Assembly: GCF_000026945.1 (NCBI RefSeq)
Contig: NC_012861.1
Location: forward strand, 868,001-932,000
Source: Candida dubliniensis CD36
Taxonomy: Eukaryota; Ascomycota; Pichiomycetes; Serinales; Debaryomycetaceae
DNA length: 64,000 nt
Direction: 5' to 3'
The notes beneath the pieces were generated by a model, which did not search any database, had not been told where the DNA came from, and saw only the letters and a program-made list of their open reading frames with translations. Position numbers and translations under genes: made by a program. Below, one piece after another: positions 40,716-53,842 of the stretch. Within the stretch, counting starts at the first letter, position 1; the number at the start of each line of letters is the position of its first letter.

Positions 40716-41011
40716 AGAATAGTTGAACATATGTAGTATGTAATAATAAGACGTTTAGCATATATTATATAATAGTTTGCTTGGGTGATGTCTTTTTCTT
40801 CTTTGTTTTGATATTTCATCACTTTCCTTTTTTTTTTTTTTTTTTTTTTGGTTTGTTAGAGGTGGTAGTTTATTCGCAGTTTTAGTTGGTTCTCTCGTTC
40901 CAAAACTTATTAGGATATTCTCAGCGTTATTTTTCTCTCTTTACTTAAATTCAATTCTGATCACCAAGTAAGAAAATTATACATAGATACCCCCCCCCCC
41001 CCAATGCAAAT
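40716..41011 (+). repeat. SSN3 leader with T23 and C13 tracts
   Basis: 296 bp. A long T run lies at about 40829-40849, and TATACATAGATACC running into 13 C at 40990-41002 ends nine bases before the SSN3 ATG. Confidence 0.7.
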
Positions 41012-42701
41012 ATGAGTTATAGTTCAGCTTCATTTAGAAAACTTAATAATGTTGGGATATCTCAACCATCACAAACAGTATCGGCGAATCAACCACAACA
41101 TCATCAACAACTGCATCAGCAACAGCAGCAGCAACAGCAACAACAGCCTTTACAACAACTGCAACAATCCTTACATATGAAATCAAATCCTCATATCCCA
41201 CATCATCAATTACCAGGAACTGTTGGTACCAGGACTTCAATCCCTCAACCAGCATTAATGGCACTGAATTCAATTTTGACTTTGGGTCCATTTAAACATC
41301 GGAAAGATTTAACACGAGAGTCGGTCCTATCGACCTATCAAATTATGGGATATATTGCTGCTGGAACTTATGGGAAAGTCTATAAGGCGAAATTGAAGAG
41401 TAATAAACTAAATAAACCTGATGATGAAAGTGGTGGTGATGGTTTTAATAATAACAAAGATATTCTTTCAGAATCAATGAATGAACTTCATCATGATAAT
41501 AATTCCAATATTGGTGTCAATACCACCAATACTACTACTGCCACCACTACTATTATTAATAATACGCTTCCTCTTCCACAATTTTTTGCCATCAAAAAAT
41601 TCAAAAGTGATAATCATCATCATATAAATAATAACAACAATGGAGCCAATCATTTATCCAAGGGCAACAATAGTATTCATCAAGATGAAGTTTTACATTA
41701 TACCGGGATTTCTCAATCGGCTATTAGAGAAATGTCATTATGTCGGGAATTAAATAATAAGAATATCACTAAATTGGTAGATATTATATTAGAAAATAAA
41801 TCGATTTATATGGTTTTTGAATTTTGTGAACATGATTTATTACAAATTATTCATTATCAACTGCATCCAGAATTTAAACCAATTCCTTGTCCAACAATTA
41901 AATCATTAATTTGGCAAATTTTGAATGGAGTTACATTTTTACATAAAAATTGGATTCTTCATCGAGATTTAAAACCAGCTAATATAATGGTATCATCTCA
42001 AGGAGTTGTTAAAATTGGAGATTTAGGATTAGCAAGAAAATTTAAAAGTCCTTTACAAAGTTTATATACTGGAGATAAAGTTGTTGTGACTATATGGTAT
42101 CGAGCTCCAGAATTATTATTGGGTACAAGACATTATACTCCAGCAGTTGATTTATGGGCTGTTGGATGTATATTAGCAGAATTGTTATCTTTACGACCGA
42201 TATTTAAAGGTGAAGAAGCCAAAATTGATTTAAATAATAAGAAATCAGTACCATTTCAAAAAAATCAATTACAAAAAATTATAGAAATTTTGGGGATTCC
42301 AACAACTGATATTTGGACAAATTTGAATAAATATCCTGAATATTTGTCTTTTACTCAACATTTTAATCAAAGTTATCCTAATAATTTATCTAATTGGTTT
42401 AAATTGATCAATGGTGGTAATAATCAAAATTCAGAAAAATGTCTTGAATTATTGTCAGGATTATTGAAGTATGATCCTGAATTAAGATTAACTGCAGATC
42501 AAGCATTACTACATCCTTATTTTTTGGAATTACCTAAAGTCAATGAGAATGCTTTTGAAGGTTTAAATTATAAATATCCCAACAGAAAGATTTATACTGA
42601 TGACAATGATATAATGACCACTGCTGCAAATATTAATAACAATAGTACTAATAATAGTGGCCATCAGCATCAGCATCATCACCATTCACAACAATTGCCG
42701 C

Positions 42702-42738
<37 letters not shown>

Positions 42739-42880
42739 GCAAAATGTTCAAATCCAACAAGTTCATCAAATGCAACAACAAATACATCTGCAACAACTAC
42801 AACTGCATGGTGCAAATAATACATATAAGAGGAGTGGTATTGATGATTTACCTGGTGGGGCTAGAAAGAAACGTGGGTAG
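41012..42880 (+). CDS. SSN3: Ssn3/Srb10, CDK8-type kinase of the Mediator kinase module
   Basis: 622 residues. The N-terminus is Gln/His-rich (21-55). The kinase domain starts near 110 ([18 protein letters not shown]). About 60 Asn/Ser-rich residues are inserted before the catalytic FAIKKF. The CDK8-type helix [12 protein letters not shown], the catalytic loop [18 protein letters not shown] and [14 protein letters not shown] follow. The C-terminus is poly-Gln/Asn/His (about 545-605). With cyclin C (Ssn8) it phosphorylates pol II and transcription factors, repressing and activating genes. CAK1 follows 161 bp downstream on the same strand. Confidence 0.94.
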
Positions 42881-43041
42881 ATTAGAAAGAAATAGATGTC
42901 ATTTTATTTGTGTATAGTGTGTATTAAACGATTTAGTTGGTGGTGCATACTATTCTATTCAGACTTGTAGCAAAAAGAAAAAAAAAAAAAAAATCAACTG
43001 TACAAAACTCAAAGCGCAAAAGTACCAAAATCATCATCTTG

Positions 43042-44076
43042 ATGAAGTTGTCCGATTATTATACAGATAAAGAATTAATTTATAATAGTGCTATTTCTGA
43101 TATATATAAAGCAATTGATAAGTCAAATAAATCACCAGTATGTCTTAAAATAGTTGATGAAGATTTCAGTCTCCCACCACATTCAATACATCGAGAAATT
43201 CTCATACTCAAAAACTTGAAATCACACTCACACCCAAACATAATTGAATATATTAATGATCTCAAAGTTTATGATGATATTATATTAGTCACAAAGTTAT
43301 ATCGTTATAATTTAACTCAATTGATGGAATCATCAAAATATTGTAAACGAACAACTCGATTCATTTATGAAACTGATACTGATACTAATGGTGTTGTTAA
43401 CAAATACATTCTTTCCAATAGAATTGAAGAAACTGATATTAAATTATGGTTAAAATCAATGAGTTCAGGACTTGAATTTATTCATTCACAACAAATAATC
43501 CATCGTGATATAAAACCCAGTAATATTTTTTTCATTCTGGATGATATAACTCAACCAATTATTGGAGATTTTGGTATTTGTTATGATTTAAAATCACCAC
43601 CTAAAGATGAGCCAATTATGGAGAAATATATTGATGTATCTACAGGTATTTATAAAGCTCCAGAATTGATTCTTGGTATAACTAATTATGAATATGAAAT
43701 TGATATTTGGTCATTAAGTATAATTTTGACAATTTTATATTCTAAAGATTTCCAAAGTATTTTAATTAAAAATGATAAAGAAATAATGATTAATGATTCT
43801 CATATTAGTGATTTATATTTATTAAATCAAATTTTCCAAAATTTTGGTACACCAAATTTAATTGATTGTAATAATGAATTATTTTGTGATGAATATAATC
43901 ATGAAAATTTACATTTTAAAAAATTTAATTTACAAAATTATTCAAGAAAACAATGGGATATTATTTTACCTCGATGTAATGATGAATTAATGAAAGAAAT
44001 TTTTACTAAAATGATTAAATATGATAGAAGTCAAAGAATTACTTCAAAAGAAATCTTTCAATTAATATTAGATTGA
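43042..44076 (+). CDS. CAK1: Cak1, monomeric CDK-activating kinase
   Basis: 344 residues from ATG 43042 (MKLSDYYTDKELIYNSAISD); the upstream in-frame extension begins at a non-ATG codon. The Gly-rich loop is absent, a known property of Cak1. Catalytic features remain: VCLKIV (Lys), HRDIKPSNIFF, GDFGICYD and YKAPELILG, with WSLSIILTIL after. It phosphorylates the T-loop of Cdc28 and other CDKs. AT-biased codon use is stronger than in neighbours such as VPS36. Confidence 0.85.
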   Translation: MKLSDYYTDKELIYNSAISDIYKAIDKSNKSPVCLKIVDEDFSLPPHSIHREILILKNLKSHSHPNIIEYINDLKVYDDIILVTKLYRYNLTQLMESSKYCKRTTRFIYETDTDTNGVVNKYILSNRIEETDIKLWLKSMSSGLEFIHSQQIIHRDIKPSNIFFILDDITQPIIGDFGICYDLKSPPKDEPIMEKYIDVSTGIYKAPELILGITNYEYEIDIWSLSIILTILYSKDFQSILIKNDKEIMINDSHISDLYLLNQIFQNFGTPNLIDCNNELFCDEYNHENLHFKKFNLQNYSRKQWDIILPRCNDELMKEIFTKMIKYDRSQRITSKEIFQLILD

Positions 44077-45668
44077 TCTTAGTCACGTAGCTTTGTGTAT
44101 TTGCTTGCTTCCTTGCTTGGCATTAGAATTAGAATAATTGTTAATAAAACAACACTTTCTCAAGAGAATTGTTTTTTTTCGTATCTCTATAGTTAACTGA
44201 TAAAGTGGGAAGAGAAACTCAAACAATTCATTAAAATCGTAAAGAAGGGTTTGAATATTATAAGTATTATGAATTTCAATTTACTGTTGGAAAAAAAATA
44301 TTATCTAATATGTGTTGATTTCTTTTTTATAATTTTAAGTATAAATTGGTTGAAATATTACCCCCAAAAAAAAAAATAAACCGTTAAAAAATGGGTCAAC
44401 TCCAAAAGTACTCCTTAACAACAGCAAAAGAAAAGTGAAAGATAACAATATTCTTAACATAATCACATAAAATTAGATTACACAGTCTAAGAATGTTTAA
44501 ACACTTAACCAATACAATGTTACCATAGTGACCACCTCCTCCAAACAGTTTTATTGGACCGTTCTTGGTTATTTTATTTGGTCTCATTGTGTGTGGTTCA
44601 TTTTTTTTTTTTTGCGCCCATTATACATGAAACTCGTAAATAATATCAAATCATCACATTACCCAATAAACATCATCACCATCATCCCTTTCGACAAAAA
44701 AAAGGACTTAATTAGTGACTACATATCTATGCATCAATTAATTAATTAATTAATTAATTGCAACATCTTCAAAAAAAAAAAAATAATTCATTATATTGGT
44801 GCAACACTGGAAAGATTGAGATACAGTCACGTGATTTTGACATCATTGAATATTGGATCAGTAAGTGGTGATGATGACTTTGTTGTGAGGGGAAAAAAGA
44901 AACAATACACACACAGACACACAGATTATTTAATCCCTTTATTTTGGATCCAACACAGAAAATACTTGTAGAGAGATTTCAACTCTAATTGTTTGATCTA
45001 ACTTAAATAATATCAAACAAGTCTCTTTAATAAGGGATTAGAAAGAGAAAAAGAATGAGTAGAGATAGAGGGAAAACAATTGGAATTTCAAAAGGAAAAT
45101 CACGAATAAACAAAACTCTATTGTGTTGAAATTGGAGGAAGCCGTGCGAAAAAAAAAAAAAAAAAAAGATTGTTAATGCTTTTTTATCTCTGGTAAGTTA
45201 AACGAAAAAGAAAAAAGCAATAGTTGAAAGAAATGGATCCACTAGTGGTGGGCATATGTATATATCTACAAAGATCAAAAAAATGGTGGTAGTGGTGGTA
45301 ATTTCTTTTGTAGTGATCTGTTTTAGTCATTATTTCTTTTTTTTTTTTTGGGTTTTGTTTTGTAGGTGGATGTGTTTCTTTTAGTATAATAATTTTGTGT
45401 GAAGAATGCATCTGAAAATCCACCTGCACAAAGACCTGTGGGGACGTGGAGGAGGAGGAAGAAGAAGAAGAAGAAGAAGAAGAAAATTTAACTAAAATTT
45501 TAATTAACGAATATTTTGTTTATAGAAATAATATATATACACAATTTCTCAACTAAGAAAGAAAGTGAGAAAGAGAGAGTGTGTGTGAAAGAGACAACAG
45601 AAACAGGTCAAATCATTTTTTACTTGATTATCTTTCAAAAACATACACCATAACAATAGATATTAGCC
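44077..45668. other. Long intergenic region CAK1 to the basic/Asn-rich gene (1.6 kb)
   Basis: It contains an (ATTA)n run at about 44731-44759, several A and T homopolymers, a perfect TCACGTGA (Cbf1-type E-box) at 44827-44834 and an (AGG/AAG)n purine run at 45451-45485. Short ORFs (44528-44749 plus, 45184-45429 minus) look spurious. No tRNA or snRNA seen. Confidence 0.5.
44827..44834 (+). promoter_or_regulatory. TCACGTGA E-box (Cbf1-type)
   Basis: A perfect palindrome about 835 bp before the next start codon. Cbf1 in Candida binds such boxes at ribosomal, sulfur and respiratory genes; the target here is unclear. Confidence 0.35.
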
Positions 45669-46504
45669 ATGTCCGCCAACACAGATCAAAAATTTATCAG
45701 AACTGCTGATTATGACTTTATTCAAAAGCTAGGCATCAATGTATATTATCCAAGTTATATTGAAAACCCTCAGATTCTGGGTGGGGAACTTAAAGACCTT
45801 ATAATCGACAAACCCATTTACAAAGAAGCCAATAAACATGCAAAGAAACGACTGGATTTGAAGAAATTGAAAAGAGAACAAAGACGAGAGAGTTCACAGA
45901 TGAAACATGACCAGAAAAGTCAACTCAAGGAAGCAAAACGACAACTGCATTTAGAAAGAAAAGAATTGAAAAAAGAACTACATCAACAAAAGGCAGAAAT
46001 GAAAAAAGAACAACATCAACAACGAGCAGACATACGAGCAGAGCATCGTCTTCAAAAATCAGATTCTCTTAAACAATCTTATTGTGGTCATTATATGAAA
46101 CAAGGACTAAGCATGAACAGTCAAATAGATCCAAAAAATGATAGTTATCCGCAACCCACAAATAACAACAACAACAACAACAATAATTACCCACAACCCA
46201 ACAGCTACAGTAGCTACAATAATTACAAGAATTTATTTGATATAAGCAATAGTGATATGACTGACGATGAAAAAACAGAAGTTGAAAGTGACATGGAATC
46301 AACAATTAAGTCGTTGCAATCAACTACTTTGGCAACAACTGTTAACCATTCAGTAGCTTACAACCATAAGGAAGAACATCAGAGTAAAATGGCACGAGCT
46401 AATTCTTATGATCAAACCAAATCAACTTTTACTAGTTTCCGATCCAACATTAAGAACAAATTGAAATTTAGAACTCTTAGAAGTTCAAGTGAACAATTAG
46501 GTAT

Positions 46505-46539
<35 letters not shown>

Positions 46540-46594
46540 TTCTGTTTATTAATTGGTTGACTTGATTATAGTGGAGGTGTTTGCAACAAACTAA
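45669..46594 (+). CDS. Basic coiled-coil/Asn-rich protein, unknown (exons 45669-46500 and 46572-46594)
   Basis: The first exon gives 277 residues: a conserved-looking N-terminus (FIRTADYDFIQKLGINVYYP), a long highly charged Lys/Gln/Glu helix (about 60-130), poly-Asn, an acidic patch, and a basic Ser-rich end (FRSNIKNKLKFRTLRSSSEQ). A GTATGT donor follows codon 277 in phase 1. Joining to an acceptor at 46570-46571 gives a short ending VEVFATN and TAA. Without splicing the reading continues through (ATT)n into a poly-Tyr tail and stops at 46565. The donor match and the better ending favour splicing; the branch site (GGTTGACTT) is not canonical. I do not recognise the protein. Confidence 0.65.
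46501..46571 (+). other. Probable intron carrying an (ATT)n microsatellite
   Basis: 71 nt: GTATGT at once followed by about eleven TAT/ATT units, a T-rich stretch and ATTATAG. If retained it encodes a run of Tyr residues. Confidence 0.6.
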
Positions 46595-47280
46595 ATTTGA
46601 AATCTGAGGAAAAAAAGAGGGAGCGAGGGGGGGGGGGGAGAAACAAAACAAAGAGAAATAGTGAGGGGTGTGCACAAAAGAAAGAAGAAGCAACATTTTT
46701 AGTCACTTTAACACGAATTCTTTGCTTTCCATCAGGTCACGAACTTTTTTTTTTTTAGTTTTTTTTTTTGTCCTCCCTCCATTTAATTTGTTTATGTGTG
46801 GGGAGACAGTAAAATTAACAAGTGGAAAACTGAGTCAGTGAGTGGAATTAGAGTGAGAGAAAGAGAGGAAAAAAAAAAGTGAGAGAGGATTCGACATAAT
46901 CAACGAATTTTTTTTTTTTTTTCCTTCTTTACTTTGTTTGCTAGTCCTTCTTTTTTTTTTTTGTCGTTGTCGTTGGTTGTATTGATTTACTTTCTATATT
47001 CATTCCTTTGCCTTTTTTTTTTTCTTCTTCTTCTTCATATTATTTATAATTGTTGCTTCTAGTTGTATTGTTTTCTTCACTTTTTTTTTATATAATTTTT
47101 CCTTCATATTTGGTTTTGACAAGAATCTAGCAATCGTCCAAACTCCCCGTTGTTATAATTTAGTTTAGTTTGAAGTTGTGAATTTTTGAAAATCAAATCA
47201 AATCGAGTCAAGTCGAATCAAGTCGAGTCAACCTAAAAAGAAAGAAAGAAAATTGATCCAATTTTTTTTACTAACAAAAT
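46595..47280. other. RIM11 upstream region with G12, T tracts and a degenerate GTCAA/GTCGA repeat
   Basis: 686 bp. G12 at 46627-46638, several T10-12 tracts, and at 47191-47232 a run of AATCAA/GTCGA/GTCAA units just before the start codon. No ORF or RNA gene. Confidence 0.5.
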
Positions 47281-48510
47281 ATGTCTGCTAAAATAGAACT
47301 TGTAACTGAAAATGTGACCAATGGCCACTCTGGTGCATCAGAAACAATCCAATACACTAAATCACAGATGGTTGGACATGGGTCATTTGGAGTTGTGTTT
47401 CAAATACAACTTCAACCTTCTAATGAAATAGGAGCTGTGAAGCGTGTGTTACAGGACAAACGGTTTAAAAATCGTGAATTACAAATTATGAAATTGGTCC
47501 ATCATAGAAACATTGCTGATTTGAAATACTATTTCTACACTAACAATGAAAAAAATGAACTTTATTTGAATTTGATTTTGGAATTTGTACCAGAAACCCT
47601 TTACAAGGCTAGTCATTATTATGTTTCCAAAAGATTAAATATGCCTCCATTAGAAGTTAAATTATACACCTACCAAATGTTTAGAGCATTAAATTATATT
47701 CATTCACAAGGCATTTGTCATAGAGATATTAAACCACAGAATTTACTCATCAACCCGGATACGGGGGAGTTGAAATTATGTGATTTTGGGTCGGCTAAGA
47801 TTTTGAATCCAAGTGAGCCCAATGTGTCTTATATTTGTTCTAGATATTATCGTGCCCCAGAATTAATTTTTGGTGCTACTAATTATACCACTAAAATTGA
47901 TGTGTGGTCAGCTGGTTGTGTGATGGCTGAACTAATTTTGGGACAACCATTATTTCCTGGTGAATCAGGTATAGATCAATTGGTTGAAATCATCAAAATA
48001 TTGGGTACTCCATCAAGAGAACAAATTAAAAATATGAATCCAAATTATATGGAACATCGTTTCCCACAAATAAAACCAATACCATTACAAAAAATTTTTA
48101 AGAAAATGAGTCCAGATTGCATACAGTTTTTAATCAAAGTATTACAATATTCACCAATTGATAGAATTTCATGTATTGAAGGATTAATTGATCCATATTT
48201 TGATGAATTGAGGAATGAAAATACTAAATTACCAAATTATAGAAAAATATTTCTGCAACAATTTCATAGTAATAATTCTAGTGGGTTTGGTAATGCTGCT
48301 AATTACCAATTGTATAATGCTCAACCTGATTTAAGAGATTTACCAGAATTATTTGATTTCGATGATCGTGAATTATCAGTTGCCCCCCGCTTAAACAAAC
48401 AATTGGTTCCAAATTGGGCATATTCGCATTTAAGATTAAATCAGCATATAAATAGTTTGGATGAATTCTCACCAATGTCTGCCGATGAATTAAAAGTTAC
48501 CCTTGAATAG
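47281..48510 (+). CDS. RIM11: GSK3-family protein kinase (Rim11-like)
   Basis: 409 residues. The GSK3 signature runs through: [53 protein letters not shown] and [20 protein letters not shown] with the activating Tyr, then the Axin/FRAT-like pocket helix region. The N-terminus is short, as in yeast Rim11/Mck1. Yeast members phosphorylate Ume6, Ime1 and other targets. The exact paralogue (RIM11 versus MCK1) cannot be settled from one sequence; the location next to ERG10 fits C. albicans RIM11 as I remember it. Confidence 0.88.
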   Translation: MSAKIELVTENVTNGHSGASETIQYTKSQMVGHGSFGVVFQIQLQPSNEIGAVKRVLQDKRFKNRELQIMKLVHHRNIADLKYYFYTNNEKNELYLNLILEFVPETLYKASHYYVSKRLNMPPLEVKLYTYQMFRALNYIHSQGICHRDIKPQNLLINPDTGELKLCDFGSAKILNPSEPNVSYICSRYYRAPELIFGATNYTTKIDVWSAGCVMAELILGQPLFPGESGIDQLVEIIKILGTPSREQIKNMNPNYMEHRFPQIKPIPLQKIFKKMSPDCIQFLIKVLQYSPIDRISCIEGLIDPYFDELRNENTKLPNYRKIFLQQFHSNNSSGFGNAANYQLYNAQPDLRDLPELFDFDDRELSVAPRLNKQLVPNWAYSHLRLNQHINSLDEFSPMSADELKVTLE

Positions 48511-48798
48511 AGTTTTTTTTTTTTTTTATATTTGTTGGTTCCACACTTATTGATGATGATGACGACGACGCTTTTATTTATGTTATTATAAACCTTTTAT
48601 GTATTTTTGTTGTATATTATTTTGTCTATTAACTATCTCTCTCTCTCTCTCTCTCTGGATCCCTCCTCATCCTCCATCTCTTCTTCTGATGCACCTGTTC
48701 CTTTTATTGGTTCATATATATATATATATATATCTATATACATATATAACATTATACACACTTTTTTTTTTTCTTCTTGTTGTTAATCAATTTCTCCA
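48511..48798. repeat. RIM11/Mrx11-like convergent 3' region with (CT)n and (TA)n runs
   Basis: 288 bp. T15 directly after the RIM11 stop, GATGATGACGACGACG at 48553, (CT)n at about 48637-48656 and (TA)n at about 48716-48731. The ORF across it is low complexity and rejected. Confidence 0.6.
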
Positions 48799-49536
48799 TT
48801 ACAATCTAGGTTTATCTATATGTTTAATTTTAGCATTATCAAATCTTGTCTTTTCTTGTTGTTGTTTAATTTTTTTATAATTTAATAATTTTGTGAAATT
48901 AGGGAAAATATTCACTATAGGAACAATAAACCATCGAGCAAACCATGGCATTAATGATAAACTAATTATAATTCTTAATGGTAATAAAAATTTAACAATA
49001 CTAAATGCATAAGCTCCTTCAATAATAATCAGCATTTTATCTTTAGAATTGATTTCCCAATTAGTGATTTTTGATAAACCATAATCAATTATTTTAGCAC
49101 CTTGATCAATAGCCCAAGATGGAATTTCCATTGGGATATAATTAGGATGATTATGGAAAAAATACCATAAAGAAAATAAAGGAATTATTGCAGTTATTTC
49201 ATGAAGTACTAGAAATGAAATTAAATGAGAAAATGGTGCATTAATGAATTGTTTAGTATAAGATCGAAGAAATTTGGGCACTCGTTTTAAAATTGGATGA
49301 TTTTGGAAATCTTTTTCTGTTGGATCTATAGTTGGTGATGTAGTAGTAGTAGCAACAGTGTCAGGCTTGGTCTTGATGGTAGTTGATGAAGTGGTTTTGG
49401 AAAATAATTTCAAAGTTGATGAGCTTTGACAAAATGAACGATTTAGAAGGATAGGTGAACATGTTTTGATATTACTTAAATACGGTTGAGATGCTTTAAA
49501 TATTCTTGGTGATGTTACTATGACTCTTCTAAACAT
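48799..49536 (-). CDS. Mitochondrial inner-membrane protein, Mrx11/DUF1279-like
   Basis: 245 residues. The N-terminus (MFRRVIVTSPRIFKASQPYL) is a mitochondrial presequence. A Ser/Thr linker leads to HPILKRVPKFLRSYTKQFIN and three hydrophobic segments (HLISFLVLHEITAIIPLFSL; about 165-190; about 195-215). S. cerevisiae MRX11 (YPL041C) and FAM210 proteins share this layout, and Mrx proteins associate with mitochondrial gene-expression complexes. The family call is from pattern memory. Confidence 0.65.
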   Translation of the reverse strand: MFRRVIVTSPRIFKASQPYLSNIKTCSPILLNRSFCQSSSTLKLFSKTTSSTTIKTKPDTVATTTTSPTIDPTEKDFQNHPILKRVPKFLRSYTKQFINAPFSHLISFLVLHEITAIIPLFSLWYFFHNHPNYIPMEIPSWAIDQGAKIIDYGLSKITNWEINSKDKMLIIIEGAYAFSIVKFLLPLRIIISLSLMPWFARWFIVPIVNIFPNFTKLLNYKKIKQQQEKTRFDNAKIKHIDKPRL

Positions 49537-51509
<1,973 letters not shown>

Positions 51510-51734
51510 AGAGGAAGACAATTTCTACCAAAGTTGATAAAAACACACACATCACATCAAAGGTATATACACAGGCATAACGCAGTTTTAAATAGAAAAT
51601 CAAAACTTTCTTTTTCTTTTTCTTTTTATTTTTTTTATTTTTTTTTTCTACTTTAGAAAAGGGCTTTGTAATGTGTAATATAAATTATGGAATAAAATTC
51701 TTTTCTTCTTTTTAATAAAAGTAAATAACCACCT

Positions 51735-51748
51735 CCCCCCCCCCCCCC
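51735..51748 (+). repeat. C14 homopolymer in the leader of the Ecd-like gene
   Basis: Fourteen C residues 53 bp before the ATG at 51802, the third poly-C tract found in a 5' leader in this window. Confidence 0.85.
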
Positions 51749-51801
51749 ATCAACCAAACACTATAATAAGTGAATTGTGGGATAAAGTATTTAAATTAGA
51801 A

Positions 51802-52594
51802 ATGTCATCTGTTGATTATTTATGGACAGAAGATTATTTAAATGATTTTGAAATTGAAAATAGATTTATAGACACGACAATAACATTTATAATAGTTTCA
51901 AAAGATCCATCATCATGTTATGATAATTTAATTGGATTTTTCCAACCTTGGTTAAAATCTTATCCTTGGACAATTGATCGACCAAATATTACTCAACAAT
52001 CAACTAGAATCAAAAATATTTTAATTAATTATATATATGGAGAATTAAATTATCATGAATATACTTTTGAATCATTATTATTAATTTCTATATTATTTCA
52101 ATTCAGTAAATATCATCAAGATTGTTATATTCATTTATTTGATTCATCAATTATTGAACCAATATTATTTTATTGTCATGATTTTTTACCTAATGATTTA
52201 CAAGATATTATAACTTCAATTAATCGAACTTGGATTCATGATTTTAATATTATTGTATTAAATTTACATGATGATCGATTTATTAATTTATTTATTGCCA
52301 TAAACCAATTGAATAATTTAGATTATATTATAAATCAACAATTAAGTCAATTTTGGCAAAAAAAAATTGAATTTAATGAATATTTAACTAATATTCATGA
52401 TTTGGAAATTATAAATATACCAATTGATATAGGGAAATTGATTATTAATGATCCAACAATGATAGGAAAAGCACTTTTAGAATTAGAACAAATACTGGAA
52501 TTGAAAAAATTATCAAATATTGAACAATTAAAATGTTGTAATGTGATTGTTCCTATAAATGATATAAATTTACTAACATTATTATCACTTTGTC

Positions 52595-52649
<55 letters not shown>

Positions 52650-53431
52650 TATTCAAATACGTGATATACTTGCTCAAGGATTATCCAAATATTATAGATC
52701 ATCAAATTCAAATTCAAATTCAAATTCAAAATTACCACTACCACCTCTACCTTTAATTCCATCATCAATTTCTCAAATTTCAAGATTAGATTTACAACAA
52801 GAATTAATAAATCGAGGATTATTATCACATATAGTTGAAGAAAATAAGGATGTTTATCAAGTGATTGAAAATTTGAATAATAATAATGAAACAAGTATTG
52901 AAAATGAAGAAGAATTAGCTAATCAATTATATCAAATTTTGTTAGATAAAAGAATTCAAAATATAATAGAAGAAGAAGAAGAAGAAGAAGACGACGACAA
53001 CGACAATGACGACAATGATCCTGATTATCTGGATTTTTCTGATGATGATGATGAATTAATTGAATTTAGAAATAAATATTATGAAATAACTAATATATGG
53101 TTAGATAAAATTCAATTGAAATCCAAATATAATCAATTTAAACAACTGATAATAACTCTGGTTAATAATTTTAAACAAGAATTTATTAATACTGAATTTG
53201 ATGATTTCCCAGAATTTATGGAAACTAATGTAATTTTAGATTTAAATAAAGATTATAATGATGATAGTGATTATAAAAGTGATGATAATAATGAAGGAAT
53301 ATATCAAGGTGATATGGCTTTTGAAGAGTATCTTAGATTTAAAAAGAAATTACGTAAACAAGGTGAAATTATTGGTGATGATCATGAACATGATGACGAT
53401 GAGAATGATGAAGATTGGGAAGATATTGATA

Positions 53432-53463
<32 letters not shown>

Positions 53464-53664
53464 AGTGATGAAGGAGATAGTGATGGATATATTGAAGAGA
53501 TTTATCAAGAATCTCCTAAAATAAGTGAAATTCATGATCCTGATCCAGAAATCATTGAAAGATTGTCAAATAATTTTCAAAATCTACAAACTAATGAAAT
53601 ACAAAAGTCATCAAATCTTGAAGATATCATTAAGAAGAAGAAAAAAAAACATACATACATATAA
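51802..53664 (+). CDS. Ecd/SGT1-family protein (ecdysoneless-like)
   Basis: 620 residues from ATG 51802 (MSSVDYLWTEDYLND); an upstream in-frame TTG is rejected. The N-terminal half fits the Ecd/SGT1 family: an opening strand DTTITFIIV, then the FFQPWLKSYPWTIDRPNI segment where animal Ecd has its own APxLxPYxW motif, and EYTFESLLLISILFQFSKYH. The C-terminal half is highly acidic with DPDYLDFSDDDDELIEF, also a family habit. A poly-Asn run from (AAT)n lies at about 264-282 and Ser-Asn repeats follow. Animal Ecd links to pre-mRNA splicing (Prp8) and cell-cycle control. Role in Candida unknown. Confidence 0.6.
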
Positions 53665-53842
53665 ATAAGTAAATACAATTATTCAATGGTATAATATTTC
53701 TTTCAATCCCCCACCTCCCCCCCAAAAAAAAAAAAAAAAAAAAAATAAATGCAGAAAAGTTATAAATGGTAGTAGTTTTTCTTTTTTTTTTTTTTTTTTC
53801 GTAGATCTTTATTATTGATGGATGGATGGATGGATGGATGGA

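Noticed and set aside
44528..44749. 73-codon plus-strand ORF in the CAK1 downstream region
   Set aside because: AT-rich, crosses a T run and an (ATTA)n repeat; no protein-like features.
48599..48880. 93-codon ORF after RIM11
   Set aside because: It consists of (CT)n and (TA)n microsatellite translation and overlaps the 3' end of the opposite gene.
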